Positions 20,587 through 31,693 of a stretch of DNA of 64,000 nt are shown piece after piece. The notes below the pieces were generated by a model. The model had not been told where the DNA came from. It worked only from the letters and a program-made list of their open reading frames with translations, and ran no database searches. This DNA comes from an uncultured Sulfurimonas sp. GTDB lineage: Bacteria > Campylobacterota > Campylobacteria > Campylobacterales > Sulfurimonadaceae. The translations under genes and the position numbers were made by a program. How positions within the stretch are numbered: the first letter of the stretch is position 1; every line of letters begins with the position of its first letter. The DNA lies in NCBI RefSeq assembly GCF_963662755.1, contig NZ_OY759725.1, positions 682,001 to 746,000 of the forward strand, read 5' to 3'.

Positions 20587-22971
20587 ATGAAAATATCTTT
20601 TACATCATTGACATTTAAAACTTTATCTTTACTTTTTGTTTCCTCAACTGTTTTTATAGTATTTATTATAGTTATAGCTAAAGAATCTTTCTCTCAAGGC
20701 TACACTTATCTCATAAAAGAAAACATAAGTTCAATTGAACAAAGGTTAATGCCTGAGATTCAAACTAGCCTAAACAATTCAAATATTGATGAACTTAAAA
20801 AACTCATCAGTTCTCAACTTAAATTTAAAAAAATCTTGCTTATAAAAATAGACTCTATCGCATTAGAAGAAGAGATAATTTTTTCAAAAGAGAACAATTC
20901 CATAAAAGAACTAAAAGAAGAAGGACACTTTGTATCTGAAAAAATTATTTACAACAAAGACACTTCAAATGAACTAGGAAAAACAACTATAGTCTATTCT
21001 AATGAATCTTACAATACTTATATGCAAAATTTTTATAAGTGGTTTATAGGTGTAGTTCTCTTCTTTGGTCTTTCTATACTTTTACTTGGTTTTTTACTAT
21101 ACAACTCTTTAAAACGTCTTAGCGTATTGGCTTCATCGTTTGAATCATTCAATCCAAATCAACCAAAAAAGATTCACTTCAATACCCAATCAAATGATGA
21201 AATTGGAACTATTACAAAGTCTGCAAATATCATGGTTGAAAAACTAACAAAGTATATAGAGCATACCAAAAAGTTAAATGACACCATTTCACAAAAAGAA
21301 GCCCACTTAAAAGAGGCTCAAAGAATTGCGAAAGTTGGAAGTTGGGAATACAATGTTATAGATAAATCCCTTCATTTAAGTGATGAAGTTTATCGCATCT
21401 TAGGTGTTCGTTTTGGTACGCTAATTAAATGGGAAGATTTTTTAAATTTTATCAAAAAAGATGAATATGATTATGTCTTAAATATCATAGAAGATGCCAT
21501 AAAATATGGTTCTAAATTCAATCTAAAATATTCTCTTGTTTTAAAAAACGGTAGTGAAATATTTGTACAAACTAAAGGGAAAGTTCGTAAAAAACAAGAT
21601 GGAAACATAAGAATTACTGCCGTAAGTATGGATATAACAAATGATATAAAAAACAAAAAAACTATAGAAAAACTTGCATATTATGATTCACTTACAGGTC
21701 TTGCTAACAGAACACTTCTTAGAGATAGAATGTTAAAAGCTATACAATACGCAAAAAGAGAAAAATCAAACCTTGCTCTAATGTTTTTAGACTTAGATCA
21801 TTTTAAACTCATCAACGACACTCTTGGTCACAGTGTAGGAGATGAGTTGCTAATACACATAGCAAAAATATTAAGCAGTCACACCAGAGAATATGACACT
21901 CTTGCAAGACTTGGAGGCGATGAGTTTGTCATCCTTTTACCATCCATAAAAAATCAAGAAGATGCACAAATCATAGCTTCAAAGATACAACAAACCCTTC
22001 AAAACAAGCACGACATAGGAGATCATCAGCTATATGTAACTTCTAGTATAGGAGTTTGCTTGTATCCAGAGCATGGAGAAGATGCAGAAGAGTTAATAAG
22101 AAATGCAGATACTGCAATGTACGAAGCTAAAAATCACGGTAGAAACAATTACAGAATTTACTCAAAAAGCATGGGTAATTATATTGATAAACAACTGCAT
22201 CTAGAACAAGATTTAATTCAAGCTGTAAAAAATGGAAGTGGCATAGAAGTTTTTTATCAAGCCAAAATTGACTCTAAAGAAAATTTTATATCAGGCGCAG
22301 AAGCATTGGTAAGATGGAGGCATCCAACTAAAGGCATAATATATCCAGATCAGTTTATCTATATTGCTGAGAGTACTGGTTTAATGATTGAACTTGGAAA
22401 TATAATTATTGAAGAGTCTATTGCTCAACTTCAAGAATGGAATAAACTTGGATTAGCTGGATTAAAAATCGCTATAAACCTCTCTGCTAGACAATTTCAA
22501 GACCCAAATTTAACCTCATTTATATCTTCAATGATACAAAAATATCAAGTTAGCCCGACACAAGTTGAGTTTGAAGTTACAGAAACTCTCTCTATGACAA
22601 ATATGACAAGCTCACTTAGAATTTTGTCCGAGATAAAATCCATAGGTGTATCAATTGCCATAGATGATTTTGGAACAGGACACTCTTCACTTGCTTATCT
22701 GAAGAAATTTCCTATAAACACTTTAAAAATCGATAGATCATTTGTTTTAGACATTATAAAAGATGATGAAGACAAAACAATAGTTCAAACTATAATATCA
22801 ATGGCGCACTCACTTGGCTTCAAAACTGTAGCTGAGGGAGTAGAAACTCAAGAACATGCAAAACTTTTAAGAAGTATGAATTGTGATCAACTTCAAGGTT
22901 ACTATTTCTCAAGAGCAATCCCTAAAGATGAATTCACACAATTTATAAAAGAGTATATACCAAATAAGTAA
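20587..22971 (+). CDS. sensor GGDEF-EAL protein with HAMP and PAS domains
   Basis: A 794-residue c-di-GMP turnover protein. Order: N-terminal membrane helix (about 11-30), periplasmic sensor region, second membrane helix (about 150-172), HAMP-like linker, PAS domain (about 240-355), GGDEF domain with intact GGDEF (443-447), then an EAL domain with intact EAL (572-574), [13 protein letters not shown] and the terminal [10 protein letters not shown] motif. Both cyclase and phosphodiesterase motifs are complete, so either or both activities are possible. The signal sensed is unknown. A TATAAT lies at about 20553, and murA follows 50 bases downstream on the same strand. Confidence 0.92.
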   Translation: MKISFTSLTFKTLSLLFVSSTVFIVFIIVIAKESFSQGYTYLIKENISSIEQRLMPEIQTSLNNSNIDELKKLISSQLKFKKILLIKIDSIALEEEIIFSKENNSIKELKEEGHFVSEKIIYNKDTSNELGKTTIVYSNESYNTYMQNFYKWFIGVVLFFGLSILLLGFLLYNSLKRLSVLASSFESFNPNQPKKIHFNTQSNDEIGTITKSANIMVEKLTKYIEHTKKLNDTISQKEAHLKEAQRIAKVGSWEYNVIDKSLHLSDEVYRILGVRFGTLIKWEDFLNFIKKDEYDYVLNIIEDAIKYGSKFNLKYSLVLKNGSEIFVQTKGKVRKKQDGNIRITAVSMDITNDIKNKKTIEKLAYYDSLTGLANRTLLRDRMLKAIQYAKREKSNLALMFLDLDHFKLINDTLGHSVGDELLIHIAKILSSHTREYDTLARLGGDEFVILLPSIKNQEDAQIIASKIQQTLQNKHDIGDHQLYVTSSIGVCLYPEHGEDAEELIRNADTAMYEAKNHGRNNYRIYSKSMGNYIDKQLHLEQDLIQAVKNGSGIEVFYQAKIDSKENFISGAEALVRWRHPTKGIIYPDQFIYIAESTGLMIELGNIIIEESIAQLQEWNKLGLAGLKIAINLSARQFQDPNLTSFISSMIQKYQVSPTQVEFEVTETLSMTNMTSSLRILSEIKSIGVSIAIDDFGTGHSSLAYLKKFPINTLKIDRSFVLDIIKDDEDKTIVQTIISMAHSLGFKTVAEGVETQEHAKLLRSMNCDQLQGYYFSRAIPKDEFTQFIKEYIPNK

Positions 22972-23021
22972 GGTTATTAAGCTATAATTTCAAAACTACT
23001 AAACTATTATTAAAGATACTG

Positions 23022-24284
23022 ATGGATTATTTACAGATAAAAAGAGTTAATTCTCTAAATGGAACTATTAAAATTTCTGGTGCTAAAAACGCTTCTCTTC
23101 CTCTGATTGCTATGACAATTCTTGCAAAAAACAGTGTTCATATCAAAAATCTACCTAATGTTGCAGATATAAAAACTTTGCTAAAACTCTTATCTAATCT
23201 TGGTGCAAAATGTGATTTCCATGATGATAAAGTTGTTGTTGATACATCTACCCTTACTCAAACAAAAGCAACTTATGACATAGTAAAAACTATGAGAGCT
23301 TCTATCCTTGTTTTAGGACCAATATTAGCAAGATTTGGTCACTGTGAAGTATCTCTTCCTGGTGGATGCGCTATTGGTCAAAGACCGGTTGATCTTCACT
23401 TAAAAGCACTAGAGCATATGGGTGCAAAAATAAATATAGAAGCTGGTTATATTCAAGCAACTGCACCAGATGGACTAAAGGGATGTGAAATTATTTTTGA
23501 TAAAATCACAGTAACGGGGACTGCAAACATCATAATGGCAGCCGCACTTGCATCTGGAAATACCACTATAACAAACGCAGCTAGAGAGCCTGAAGTAGTT
23601 CAACTTTGTCAGATTCTTAATGATAGCGGTGTAACAATACAAGGCATTGGTACTGCCGTACTAACCATTCATGGAACAAATAAAGAATTAGTAAATATTA
23701 AAGAATTTTCTGTAATTCCTGATCGCATCGAAGCAGGAACATATCTTTGTGCAGGTGCAATAAGCCATAGTGAATTGACACTTACTCATGTAAATCACCA
23801 TCACCTTGGTTCTGTTTTATCAAAACTTGAAGAGATGGGAAGTAAATTTACTATTACACAAGATACTATCACAATACATCCATCTGAAATAGTAAAACCA
23901 ATCAAAATTGTAACTCAAGAATACCCTGCTTTTCCAACCGATATGCAAGCTCAGTTTTTAGCACTTGCAACTCAAGCAAATGGAACTTCTATTATAGAAG
24001 AAAAATTATTTGAAAATAGATTTATGCACGTAAGTGAACTCCAAAGAATGGGAGCAGATATCTCTCTAAATGGAAATGTAGCCACTATTAAAGGTGGTAC
24101 AAAACTTAGTGGAACAGATGTTATGGCTACAGACTTAAGAGCATCTAGCGCACTTGTGTTAGCAGGTTTAGTAGCAGATGGTACTACAAATGTTCACAGA
24201 ATCTACCACCTAGATCGTGGTTATGATGCTTTAGAAAAAAAGCTTGAAGCTGTTGGAGCAGATGTCAAAAGGCTAAAAGAATAA
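23022..24284 (+). CDS. murA: UDP-N-acetylglucosamine 1-carboxyvinyltransferase
   Basis: A 420-residue MurA, which transfers enolpyruvate from PEP to UDP-GlcNAc in the first committed step of peptidoglycan synthesis. The catalytic cysteine lies in [15 protein letters not shown] (about Cys116, matching Cys115 of E. coli), so the fosfomycin-sensitive cysteine form is present. The N-terminal [13 protein letters not shown] and the C-terminal [19 protein letters not shown] blocks are typical. Length is normal. It converges with hspR across a shared hairpin. Confidence 0.97.
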   Translation: MDYLQIKRVNSLNGTIKISGAKNASLPLIAMTILAKNSVHIKNLPNVADIKTLLKLLSNLGAKCDFHDDKVVVDTSTLTQTKATYDIVKTMRASILVLGPILARFGHCEVSLPGGCAIGQRPVDLHLKALEHMGAKINIEAGYIQATAPDGLKGCEIIFDKITVTGTANIIMAAALASGNTTITNAAREPEVVQLCQILNDSGVTIQGIGTAVLTIHGTNKELVNIKEFSVIPDRIEAGTYLCAGAISHSELTLTHVNHHHLGSVLSKLEEMGSKFTITQDTITIHPSEIVKPIKIVTQEYPAFPTDMQAQFLALATQANGTSIIEEKLFENRFMHVSELQRMGADISLNGNVATIKGGTKLSGTDVMATDLRASSALVLAGLVADGTTNVHRIYHLDRGYDALEKKLEAVGADVKRLKE

Positions 24285-24287
24285 AAC

Positions 24288-24310
24288 CTTTGACTTTAAA
24301 AGAGTCAAAG
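24288..24310. terminator. bidirectional terminator hairpin between murA and hspR
   Basis: A perfect 8-bp stem (CTTTGACT and AGTCAAAG) with a 7-base loop lies between the convergent 3' ends of murA (plus) and hspR (minus). T-rich DNA follows on the plus strand, and GTTTTATTC follows on the minus strand. Confidence 0.65.
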
Positions 24311-24320
24311 ATGATTTTAT

Positions 24321-24695
24321 TTATTTGAAAATAATCATCTCATAAATACTTTTTTTAGTAACTAAAGCCTTATCAGGCGATACTGAATGAGTATTTTTAG
24401 CACGAGCTACTTCGTGTCTAAGTTCTGCTATTTCGGTTTCCATATTATCAACATTATCTTTTAATCTTAATATTATATCTACACCAGCTAGATTTACACC
24501 TAATTCACGAGTAAGCCTTAGTATAAGCTTTATTTTGTCTATATCTCTTTGTGAATATAATCTTATACGACCATCTGAACGAGATGGGCATATGAGATTT
24601 TCACGCTCGTACTGCCTTAAAGTTTGAGGATGTATATCCAATATCTTTGCAACTATGCTTATAAGATAAACTGGTTCATCATACTGATGTATCAT
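24321..24695 (-). CDS. hspR: heat-shock repressor HspR (MerR family)
   Basis: A 124-residue MerR-type regulator. The winged helix runs YLISIVAKILDIHPQTLRQY, then CPSRSDGRIRLYSQRDIDKIK, and is followed by a coiled-coil dimer helix. HspR binds HAIR elements (CTTGAGT-N7-ACTCAAG) and represses chaperone genes; in Helicobacter and Campylobacter it lies beside cbpA, exactly as here. It follows cbpA by 32 bases. HAIR-like sites occur in front of cbpA and of clpB in this window, so both autoregulation and control of clpB are likely. Confidence 0.93.
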   Translation of the reverse strand: MIHQYDEPVYLISIVAKILDIHPQTLRQYERENLICPSRSDGRIRLYSQRDIDKIKLILRLTRELGVNLAGVDIILRLKDNVDNMETEIAELRHEVARAKNTHSVSPDKALVTKKSIYEMIIFK

Positions 24696-24727
24696 CTTGA
24701 CTTCCTTAATTTTATTTATATATCTTT

Positions 24728-25618
24728 TTACTCTTTGGGTAATTTCTCTTTCATCACTTCAACTAAACTTTCATCTAAATCTTCAACCTTAGGTAAAACT
24801 ATGTTAGCTTCTAGGTATAGATTTCCACGAACTTTAGTTTTTCTATTCATTGCACCCATCTCTTTTACACGAAATCTTTGTCCATTTTTAGTATTACTTG
24901 GAACTTTTAGTTTTATCTCTTTTTCTAAGGTTTTTATAGATATTTTTTCACCAAAAAGTGCTGCAAAGAGTGGGACATCAAAAGTTTTAACCAAATCATC
25001 ACCTTCTCTGATATACTCAGGGTTAGATGCTACTGTGATTTTTAAAAACAGATCTCCTGCACGTCCACCTTGAGCGTGTCCTTTTCCTTTAACACGCATC
25101 TTCTCAGCACTTTTTACACCAGCAGGGATTTTAATATCAAATCTCTCTCCATTAACCGATACAGAATGAGAACCACCAAGTATGGAGACACTAAATGGGA
25201 TGGTAACATTGGTTTCAATATCTAAGTTTGGCTGTTGCTGTTGTTGAGAAAATCCTCCACCGCCAAAACCTCCACCAAAATTACTAAATCCTCCACCGCC
25301 TCCACCGAAGCCACCTCCGGAGAACATTTGACGAAGAATATCATCCAAATCTCCACTTCCGCCACCATGAGAACGTGAAAAATCATGAAAATTTTGACCA
25401 CCAAACATAGTATCGCCATGCATATCGTATTGTTGTTTTTTTTGCTTATCGCTTAAAATTTCATATGCAGAATTTATCTCTTTGAACTTATCTTCTGCAC
25501 CTTTGTCTTTATTGACATCAGGATGGTACTGACGTGCAAGTTTTCTATATGCTTTTTTGATTTCACTCTCATTAGCGTTTTCTGAGACTTCTAAAGTCTC
25601 ATATAGTGATTTAGCCAT
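24728..25618 (-). CDS. cbpA: DnaJ-type co-chaperone CbpA
   Basis: A 296-residue co-chaperone. It has an N-terminal J domain with the HPD motif (QYHPDVN, about 32-34), then a Gly/Phe-rich linker (about 85-125, GGGFGGGGGGFSNFGGG and a run of glutamines) and the two C-terminal beta domains of DnaJ. The cysteine zinc-finger domain of true DnaJ is absent, which marks it as CbpA. It would stimulate DnaK ATPase. It is first in the cbpA-hspR operon, behind a HAIR-overlapped promoter. Confidence 0.95.
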   Translation of the reverse strand: MAKSLYETLEVSENANESEIKKAYRKLARQYHPDVNKDKGAEDKFKEINSAYEILSDKQKKQQYDMHGDTMFGGQNFHDFSRSHGGGSGDLDDILRQMFSGGGFGGGGGGFSNFGGGFGGGGFSQQQQQPNLDIETNVTIPFSVSILGGSHSVSVNGERFDIKIPAGVKSAEKMRVKGKGHAQGGRAGDLFLKITVASNPEYIREGDDLVKTFDVPLFAALFGEKISIKTLEKEIKLKVPSNTKNGQRFRVKEMGAMNRKTKVRGNLYLEANIVLPKVEDLDESLVEVMKEKLPKE

Positions 25619-25667
25619 TTTTTTGTCCTAAAATTTATATATTATAATAGTTAATTATCTAAGTCGG

Positions 25668-25702
25668 ATTATATCACAAGAGTTGAGTGGATGTCAATCA
25701 AG
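25668..25702 (-). promoter_or_regulatory. cbpA-hspR promoter with HspR (HAIR) operator
   Basis: On the minus strand, TTGACA (25692-25697), 18 bases, TATAAT (25668-25673). A HAIR-like inverted repeat, CTTGATT-N7-ACTCAAC (25682-25702), matches CTTGAGT-N7-ACTCAAG at 12 of 14 arm positions and covers the -35 and part of the spacer, so bound HspR would block RNA polymerase. Confidence 0.8.
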
Positions 25703-25794
25703 GTGATACGGCACTAGATATTTAACAAATTAGTAACATTTATCTTGTATAATTTGAAATATAACAAAAAACTATTTGCAAAAGGCTATATATT

Positions 25795-26931
25795 GTGGAG
25801 AATCTAAAGAAAAAATCAAGCATTTTGGTAGTTGATGATACACCTGACATTCTTAGTTTGATTATGGAACTTTTAAAAGACAAGTACAATCTAAAACTTG
25901 CCAATAGCCCAAAAAAAGCGTTAAATTTGCTTAAAAGCAAACCAGATATAGATTTGATACTCTTAGACATTATGATGCCAGAGATTGATGGTTATGAGAT
26001 GTGTAAGATAATAAAGAGTGACCAAGCTTACTCTCAAACACCCATAATATTTTTAACAGCTCTTGAGAAAGTATCAGATATCGTTAAAGGCTTTGAATGT
26101 GGGGCTGTTGATTATATAACAAAACCGTTTATACCTGAAGTTTTAAAAGCTAGAGTAAAAACCCATGTGGAGTTAAAAAAACTACATGATTCTATGTTGA
26201 AAGATTTAAAAGCAAAAGAAGAGATGCTCTTTAAAAAAAGCAAAATGGCGATTTTGGGAGAGATGTTTGAAAATGTAACTCACCAATGGAAACAGCCTCT
26301 TTCTACAATAAATATGAGTTGTTCAGCTTTACAAATGGATATAGAGTTTGATGAAATAGATAGTGATGAATTTTCAAATACTATAGATACGATTAGCACA
26401 GAAGCTACATATCTGTCTCAAACTATTGACGATTTTAGGGATTTTGCTAGGGATGACATAGAAAAAGAATCTTTTGATTTAAAGAATGCTTTTGCACAAT
26501 CTACAAAAATTTTATCACAAAAACTAGAAAAAACATCTGTAGAAATTATCAATGAAATAGAGAATATAAAATATCGATCATATAAAAATTTACTTACTCA
26601 AGTGCTCATAAGTATTGTAAACAACTCTATAGATGCATTAATACAAACACAAAAAAAACAAAGATGGATAAAAGCAAAATCATTTATATCAGAAAATGAA
26701 GTAATCATAACAATTTGTGATAATGCCAATGGAATAAAAATAGATAATTTGGACTCTATATTTAACAAATATATCACAACTAAAGATGATGAAGAATCAG
26801 GTATAGGTTTATATATGTGCCAACAAATAATTCAAAATAAATACGATGGTAAAATTAGTGCATACAACACTCAAGAAGGAGCATGTTTTGAACTATGTCT
26901 ACCTATTGTAAATGAGGACTCGATTATATGA
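25795..26931 (+). CDS. receiver-histidine kinase protein (REC-HisKA-HATPase)
   Basis: A 378-residue soluble two-component protein. It has an N-terminal receiver (about 8-125, phospho-acceptor Asp58 in LLDIMMPE, conserved Lys in ITKPF), then a kinase with the His box VTHQWKQPL (His163) and an ATPase domain (N-box INNSIDALI, G-box ESGIGLYMCQQII). There is no membrane segment, so it senses through its receiver or partners. The start is GTG, with a TATAAT at 25748-25753 about 40 bases upstream. It overlaps the next gene by 4 bases and opens a four-gene signalling operon. Confidence 0.9.
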   Translation: MENLKKKSSILVVDDTPDILSLIMELLKDKYNLKLANSPKKALNLLKSKPDIDLILLDIMMPEIDGYEMCKIIKSDQAYSQTPIIFLTALEKVSDIVKGFECGAVDYITKPFIPEVLKARVKTHVELKKLHDSMLKDLKAKEEMLFKKSKMAILGEMFENVTHQWKQPLSTINMSCSALQMDIEFDEIDSDEFSNTIDTISTEATYLSQTIDDFRDFARDDIEKESFDLKNAFAQSTKILSQKLEKTSVEIINEIENIKYRSYKNLLTQVLISIVNNSIDALIQTQKKQRWIKAKSFISENEVIITICDNANGIKIDNLDSIFNKYITTKDDEESGIGLYMCQQIIQNKYDGKISAYNTQEGACFELCLPIVNEDSII

Positions 26932-28079
26932 CAAAACAGATAAATGACAATATGCTAAAAAAAACAATTTTAGTAGTAGATGACACTTCTGACAATCTTT
27001 CCCTTATTTTAGATTTACTAAAAGACAAATATAGAGTTAAGCTGGCAAATAGTGGTAAGAAAGCTATTGATTATCTTAAATCTTCAGAGAGTGTTGACCT
27101 TATACTACTCGATATTATGATGCCAGAACTTAGTGGATACGATGTAATTAAAGTTTTAAAAAAAGATAGTAAAACAAAAGATATTCCTATTATATTTTTG
27201 ACAGCATTATCAGATATGAGAGATGAACAAAAGGGCTTAGAGATGGGAGCGGCTGATTATATAACAAAACCAATATCAGCTCCAATAATGCACTCTAGAA
27301 TCAAAACTCAACTAGAAAACAAACAAGCAAAAGATTTTTTAAAAGACAAAAACAGCTACTTAGAAAATGAGGTGGACAAAAGAACACAAGAGATATCTCT
27401 TATTCAAGATGTAACAATCCTCACTCTAGCATCTCTTGCTGAAACTCGAGATGCAGATACTGGAAATCATATTAGAAGAACGCAACATTATATGTTGATT
27501 TTAGCAAAAGCTTTGAAAAATCATCCCAAATTCCAAGATTATTTGAGTGATGAAATGATTGAAATACTTTATAGGTCTGCTCCTTTGCATGATATAGGAA
27601 AGGTAGGCATCGCCGATAAAATTCTTTTAAAACCTGGAACTCTCACTAGTGAAGAGTTTGAAATAATGAAAGAGCATACTAACTTAGGTAAAAATGCCAT
27701 AGAAAATGCTGAAAAAGAGCTTGGAGTAGAAGTTGAGTTTTTAAAGGTTGCAAAAGAGATAGCCTACTCTCATCATGAAAATTATGACGGAAGTGGCTAC
27801 CCACTAGGTCTTCGTGGTGATGAGATTCCTATATGTGCAAGGCTTATGGCTGTTGCTGATGTTTATGATGCTCTTATAAGCCAAAGAGTCTATAAAAATG
27901 CCATGTCTCATGAAAAAGCAGTAGAAATCATAAAACAAGCTAATGGTTCTAAATTTGACTCTCTTATAGTAGATGTTTTTTTAAAGCACCAAGATGATTT
28001 TTTATCTATTGCAAAGCACTATTTTGATGATAAATCAATCATTACTCAAAAAAAAGAGCAGATAGGAAAAATGTTATGA
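26928..28079 (+). CDS. response regulator with HD-GYP c-di-GMP phosphodiesterase
   Basis: A 383-residue regulator. The receiver (about 12-130) has Asp62 in LLDIMMPE. The C-terminal HD-GYP domain shows LHDIGKVG (His221-Asp222), the HHENYDGSGYP motif (GYP at 290-292) and VADVYDAL, so all metal ligands of a c-di-GMP phosphodiesterase are present. Phosphorylation of the receiver would tune c-di-GMP breakdown. It overlaps both the kinase upstream and the hybrid kinase downstream by 4 bases, which points to stoichiometric expression in one pathway. Confidence 0.93.
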   Translation: MTKQINDNMLKKTILVVDDTSDNLSLILDLLKDKYRVKLANSGKKAIDYLKSSESVDLILLDIMMPELSGYDVIKVLKKDSKTKDIPIIFLTALSDMRDEQKGLEMGAADYITKPISAPIMHSRIKTQLENKQAKDFLKDKNSYLENEVDKRTQEISLIQDVTILTLASLAETRDADTGNHIRRTQHYMLILAKALKNHPKFQDYLSDEMIEILYRSAPLHDIGKVGIADKILLKPGTLTSEEFEIMKEHTNLGKNAIENAEKELGVEVEFLKVAKEIAYSHHENYDGSGYPLGLRGDEIPICARLMAVADVYDALISQRVYKNAMSHEKAVEIIKQANGSKFDSLIVDVFLKHQDDFLSIAKHYFDDKSIITQKKEQIGKML

Positions 28080-31000
28080 AAATATTTATTTTATCTATAA
28101 TCTTTGCAATTTTTCAACTTACTTTTGCAACAGAAGTTAAAGAGTACTTAACAAATGAAGAGCTAGAGTACTTAGATAAGCATCCCACTATAAAGTATAC
28201 AGGAGATCCAAACTATCTCCCTTATGAAGCTTTTAACAAAGACAAAAAGCATGAAGGAATGGTAGCAGACTACTTAGATATCATAGAAAAAAAATTAAAT
28301 ATAAATATACTAAGAATTCCATCTATTTCTTGGTCAGATGCTCTAAAAAAAAGTGAAAATTTTGAAGTTGATATTTTAAGCAACTACACAAATGACAAAA
28401 AATTTTCAACTACTCATACCTTTACAGATGCCTTTATAGATAGTCCTGTTGTAATAATTAAAAAAAGAGATGATTTTCAACCCTTTATGTCAAATTTATC
28501 AGAACTAAAAAATGACAAAGTTGCTTTAGGAAAGACTTATGCTTTTTTAAATCCAATTTTTGAAAAGTATCCAGACCTTAACTATATAGAACTTGATTCT
28601 ATAGAAGAAGTTTTAAAATGTGTATCTTCAGGAGAGTATGACTCTGCTTTAGTTACTCTAAATATAGGAACTTATACTATTGCCAAACATGGACTGCGCA
28701 ATCTTCAAGTAGTGGGTAAATCAGGCTTTGATATGAAACTTGGATTTCAAGTTAAAAAAGAAGACGAACTTCTTATAGCTATTTTAAACAAAACATTAAA
28801 TTCTATAAGCCAACAAGAACATCAAAAAATTTTAAATAAATGGACAAAAGTAGAAATTAAAACAAGTAGAGATTATGGGTACATATGGACGCTTTTAGCT
28901 ATCTTGGCTTTAGTAGGATTGCTCTTTTTTTACAGAAACTATGAACTAAAAAAAGAGATTTCAAAAAACACTTCTGATCTTACTAAGCTTTTAAAAACAT
29001 TTGATGAAAATGTAATCTCTTCTAAAACAGATTTAGATGGAAATATCACACATGTAAGTAAAGCATTTTGTAAAGTTAGTGGTTATAAACCATCAGAATT
29101 AATAGGTAAAAATCATAAAATAATAAAACACCCTGATAACGATAAGGCTCTATATGAAGATCTGTGGAAGACAATAACAAGTAAAAAAATGTGGCGTGGC
29201 ACTATAAAAAATCGTAAAAAAAACAATGGTTACTACTGGGCTAAAACCATCATAGAACAAGAGTGTGATGACAATGGAAAAATTATAGGTTATATAGCTA
29301 TTCGAGAGGATATCACTGCAAAGGTTGAGCTTGAAGAGCTTACTGAAAATCTAGAAAACATTGTTAAAAGCAGAACCGAAGAACTTTTAGCACTTAACAT
29401 TCAACAAAAAACTATATTTGATTCGGCTACTATTGGAATTATCATGTATAAACAGAGAATTATTAGTCATATAAACAATGAAGCTTGCAAGATGCTAGGC
29501 TATGAAGAAAATGAAATTATAGGTAATACATCAAGATTCTTATGTGAAAACGATGAAGCTTACAATAATATAACCAAACAGTATGAAGTTGTAAAACTAG
29601 GAGAGATTGCTTCATGGGAGCAAAAAATTATTAGAAAAGACAAAACTTCTTTTTTAGCAAAAATCAACCTAAAAGCAAAAGATCATACTGATTTATCCAA
29701 GGGTGTAGTAGCCACTATAGACGACATCACTTTAGAGAATAAAGCTCTACAAGATATACAAGAGGCTAAAAAAATGGCTGAAGATGCAACAAAGGCAAAG
29801 AGTGATTTTTTGGCAAATATGTCTCACGAGATAAGAACTCCAATGAATGCTATTATAGGTATGTCTTATTTGGCTCTTGAGAGTGATCTTAATGCTAAGC
29901 AGAGGTCTTATATTCAAAAAATTGAAAATGCTTCTAAAAATCTTTTATGTATTATAAATGATATATTAGACTTTTCAAAAATAGAAGCAAATAGCATGAC
30001 ATTAGAAAACAATGAGTTCTACCTTGAGAATGTTTTAGAAGACTTAATGGATATGTTTGCATTTAAAATGCAACAAAAAAAACTTCACTTACTCTTTAGC
30101 ATAGATAAAAATACCCCTTTGGTACTTATAGGGGACTCTCTAAGGCTATCTCAAATTTTGATAAATTTACTTAGCAATGCTGTTAAGTTTACAAACAAAG
30201 GAGAGATTATTGTTAGTATAAAAGTAATAGATAAGTTTAATGATCGTATAAGACTAGGATTTGAGGTAAAAGATAGTGGTATCGGTCTATCTCAAGATCA
30301 GATAAAAAAACTTTTCATACCTTTTCAACAAGCAGATAGCTCTACCACAAGGTCATTTGGTGGTACAGGACTTGGTCTTTCCATATGTAAAAATTTAGTT
30401 AATCTTATGAATGGAGAGATAGGCGTAGATGCTAAACTTGGAGAGGGAAGTACTTTTTATTTCAATGTAAATCTCGGATGCCTAGATAACAATAAAAAAC
30501 TTCTTAATAAAGATGTCTCTAAAGAACTTCTTAGCCCTTCAAACCTTCAAGATGCAGTACTATCAGCCTTTGGAAAAGAGATAACAAAGTATAGAAACTA
30601 TCATAATGTAGCTAAATCTATTGGCGGTGGAGTAATTTTAGTAGTAGAAGACAATCTTCAAAATCAAGAAGTTGCAAAAGAACTTCTTGAAAAAGTAGGC
30701 GTTATAGCAGAAATTGCTTCTAATGGAATGGAGGCTTTAGAGATGCTTGAAGAAAATGAGTACGATGCCGTGCTTATGGATTGTCAGATGCCAATAATGG
30801 ATGGTTATGAAGCTACACAAAAGTTAAGAGAAAATAATGACTTTGAAAATCTTCCTATTATTGCGATGACAGCAAATAGTATGCAAAGCGATAAAGATAA
30901 GTGTTTTTTAGCGGGCATCAACGATATAATTACCAAACCAATTAATGTAAATAACTTTTACAACACTCTTGAGAAGTGGGTAAAACCTAAAAATCCCACA

Positions 31001-31669
31001 TTTGTTTTAAACTCAAATAAGCAAAAAAACTTTAAGATAGATTTTGATGGTATAGAGATAGATGAAATGGATGTAAACAAAGCACTTAAAAGATTTCAAG
31101 GTGATAATGAAATACTTTTTAATATGCTAAAGAGATTTTCAAACTCTCAAAAAGAGACCATGGATGTAATCTCTTATGCTTTAAAGATTGATGATATGCA
31201 AGAGTTACAAAGAAACATTCACACACTAAAAGGGCTATGTGGTAATTTAGAAGCCAATTATCTTTACGAAGAGTTGCAAAAATTAGAGCATGAGTTAAAA
31301 GTACAAAATCCAAACATTACTTTAGTGGAAGCTAAGATTTTAGACATAGGCAAACACCTAAAAGTACTTATAGCATCTATTGATAAAACTCTTATTAACC
31401 TTGAACTTTCTAAAGAAGATGATGAAAAAGCTTCAACAGATGCTTTTGATATAAAAGAACTTAAAAGCGACATATATAGACTCCATGAGCTTTTTAAAAG
31501 TCTTGATTCAGATGCACTAGAATTTACGCAAAGACTAGTCAAAAAGTTAACTAATCATGCTTCGCAAGATAGATTAGACTCAATGTTAAGCGCATCACTA
31601 GATTTTGATTTTGAAGAGGCATTAAGTCACTTACAAGAGATTTCAAAAGATTTAAAAATAGATATATAA
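28076..31669 (+). CDS. hybrid histidine kinase with periplasmic solute-binding sensor
   Basis: A 1197-residue BvgS-like sensor kinase. Order: signal peptide (1-18), a bacterial extracellular solute-binding family 3 domain in the periplasm (about 30-255), membrane helix (about 270-287), two PAS domains (about 305-420 and 445-555), HisKA with His584 in SHEIRTPMNA, an ATPase domain (G-box GGTGLGLSICKNLV), a receiver with Asp902 in LMDCQMP, and an HPt domain with His1049 in HTLKGLCGN. This gives a complete internal His-Asp-His relay that could pass phosphate to the receivers encoded in the same operon. The ligand is unknown. It overlaps the HD-GYP gene by 4 bases. Confidence 0.93.
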   Translation: MKIFILSIIFAIFQLTFATEVKEYLTNEELEYLDKHPTIKYTGDPNYLPYEAFNKDKKHEGMVADYLDIIEKKLNINILRIPSISWSDALKKSENFEVDILSNYTNDKKFSTTHTFTDAFIDSPVVIIKKRDDFQPFMSNLSELKNDKVALGKTYAFLNPIFEKYPDLNYIELDSIEEVLKCVSSGEYDSALVTLNIGTYTIAKHGLRNLQVVGKSGFDMKLGFQVKKEDELLIAILNKTLNSISQQEHQKILNKWTKVEIKTSRDYGYIWTLLAILALVGLLFFYRNYELKKEISKNTSDLTKLLKTFDENVISSKTDLDGNITHVSKAFCKVSGYKPSELIGKNHKIIKHPDNDKALYEDLWKTITSKKMWRGTIKNRKKNNGYYWAKTIIEQECDDNGKIIGYIAIREDITAKVELEELTENLENIVKSRTEELLALNIQQKTIFDSATIGIIMYKQRIISHINNEACKMLGYEENEIIGNTSRFLCENDEAYNNITKQYEVVKLGEIASWEQKIIRKDKTSFLAKINLKAKDHTDLSKGVVATIDDITLENKALQDIQEAKKMAEDATKAKSDFLANMSHEIRTPMNAIIGMSYLALESDLNAKQRSYIQKIENASKNLLCIINDILDFSKIEANSMTLENNEFYLENVLEDLMDMFAFKMQQKKLHLLFSIDKNTPLVLIGDSLRLSQILINLLSNAVKFTNKGEIIVSIKVIDKFNDRIRLGFEVKDSGIGLSQDQIKKLFIPFQQADSSTTRSFGGTGLGLSICKNLVNLMNGEIGVDAKLGEGSTFYFNVNLGCLDNNKKLLNKDVSKELLSPSNLQDAVLSAFGKEITKYRNYHNVAKSIGGGVILVVEDNLQNQEVAKELLEKVGVIAEIASNGMEALEMLEENEYDAVLMDCQMPIMDGYEATQKLRENNDFENLPIIAMTANSMQSDKDKCFLAGINDIITKPINVNNFYNTLEKWVKPKNPTFVLNSNKQKNFKIDFDGIEIDEMDVNKALKRFQGDNEILFNMLKRFSNSQKETMDVISYALKIDDMQELQRNIHTLKGLCGNLEANYLYEELQKLEHELKVQNPNITLVEAKILDIGKHLKVLIASIDKTLINLELSKEDDEKASTDAFDIKELKSDIYRLHELFKSLDSDALEFTQRLVKKLTNHASQDRLDSMLSASLDFDFEEALSHLQEISKDLKIDI

Positions 31670-31693
31670 ACAACACAAGAGGAATAAAAAGCG

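Noticed and set aside
24624..25073. Plus-strand frame of 149 codons opposite hspR and cbpA
   Set aside because: It is the antisense shadow of two well-supported genes and has no ribosome site or recognisable protein.
25222..25419. 65-codon minus frame and glycine-codon repeats inside cbpA, considered as a tandem repeat or separate gene
   Set aside because: The repeats encode the Gly/Phe linker of the J-domain protein, an expected low-complexity part.
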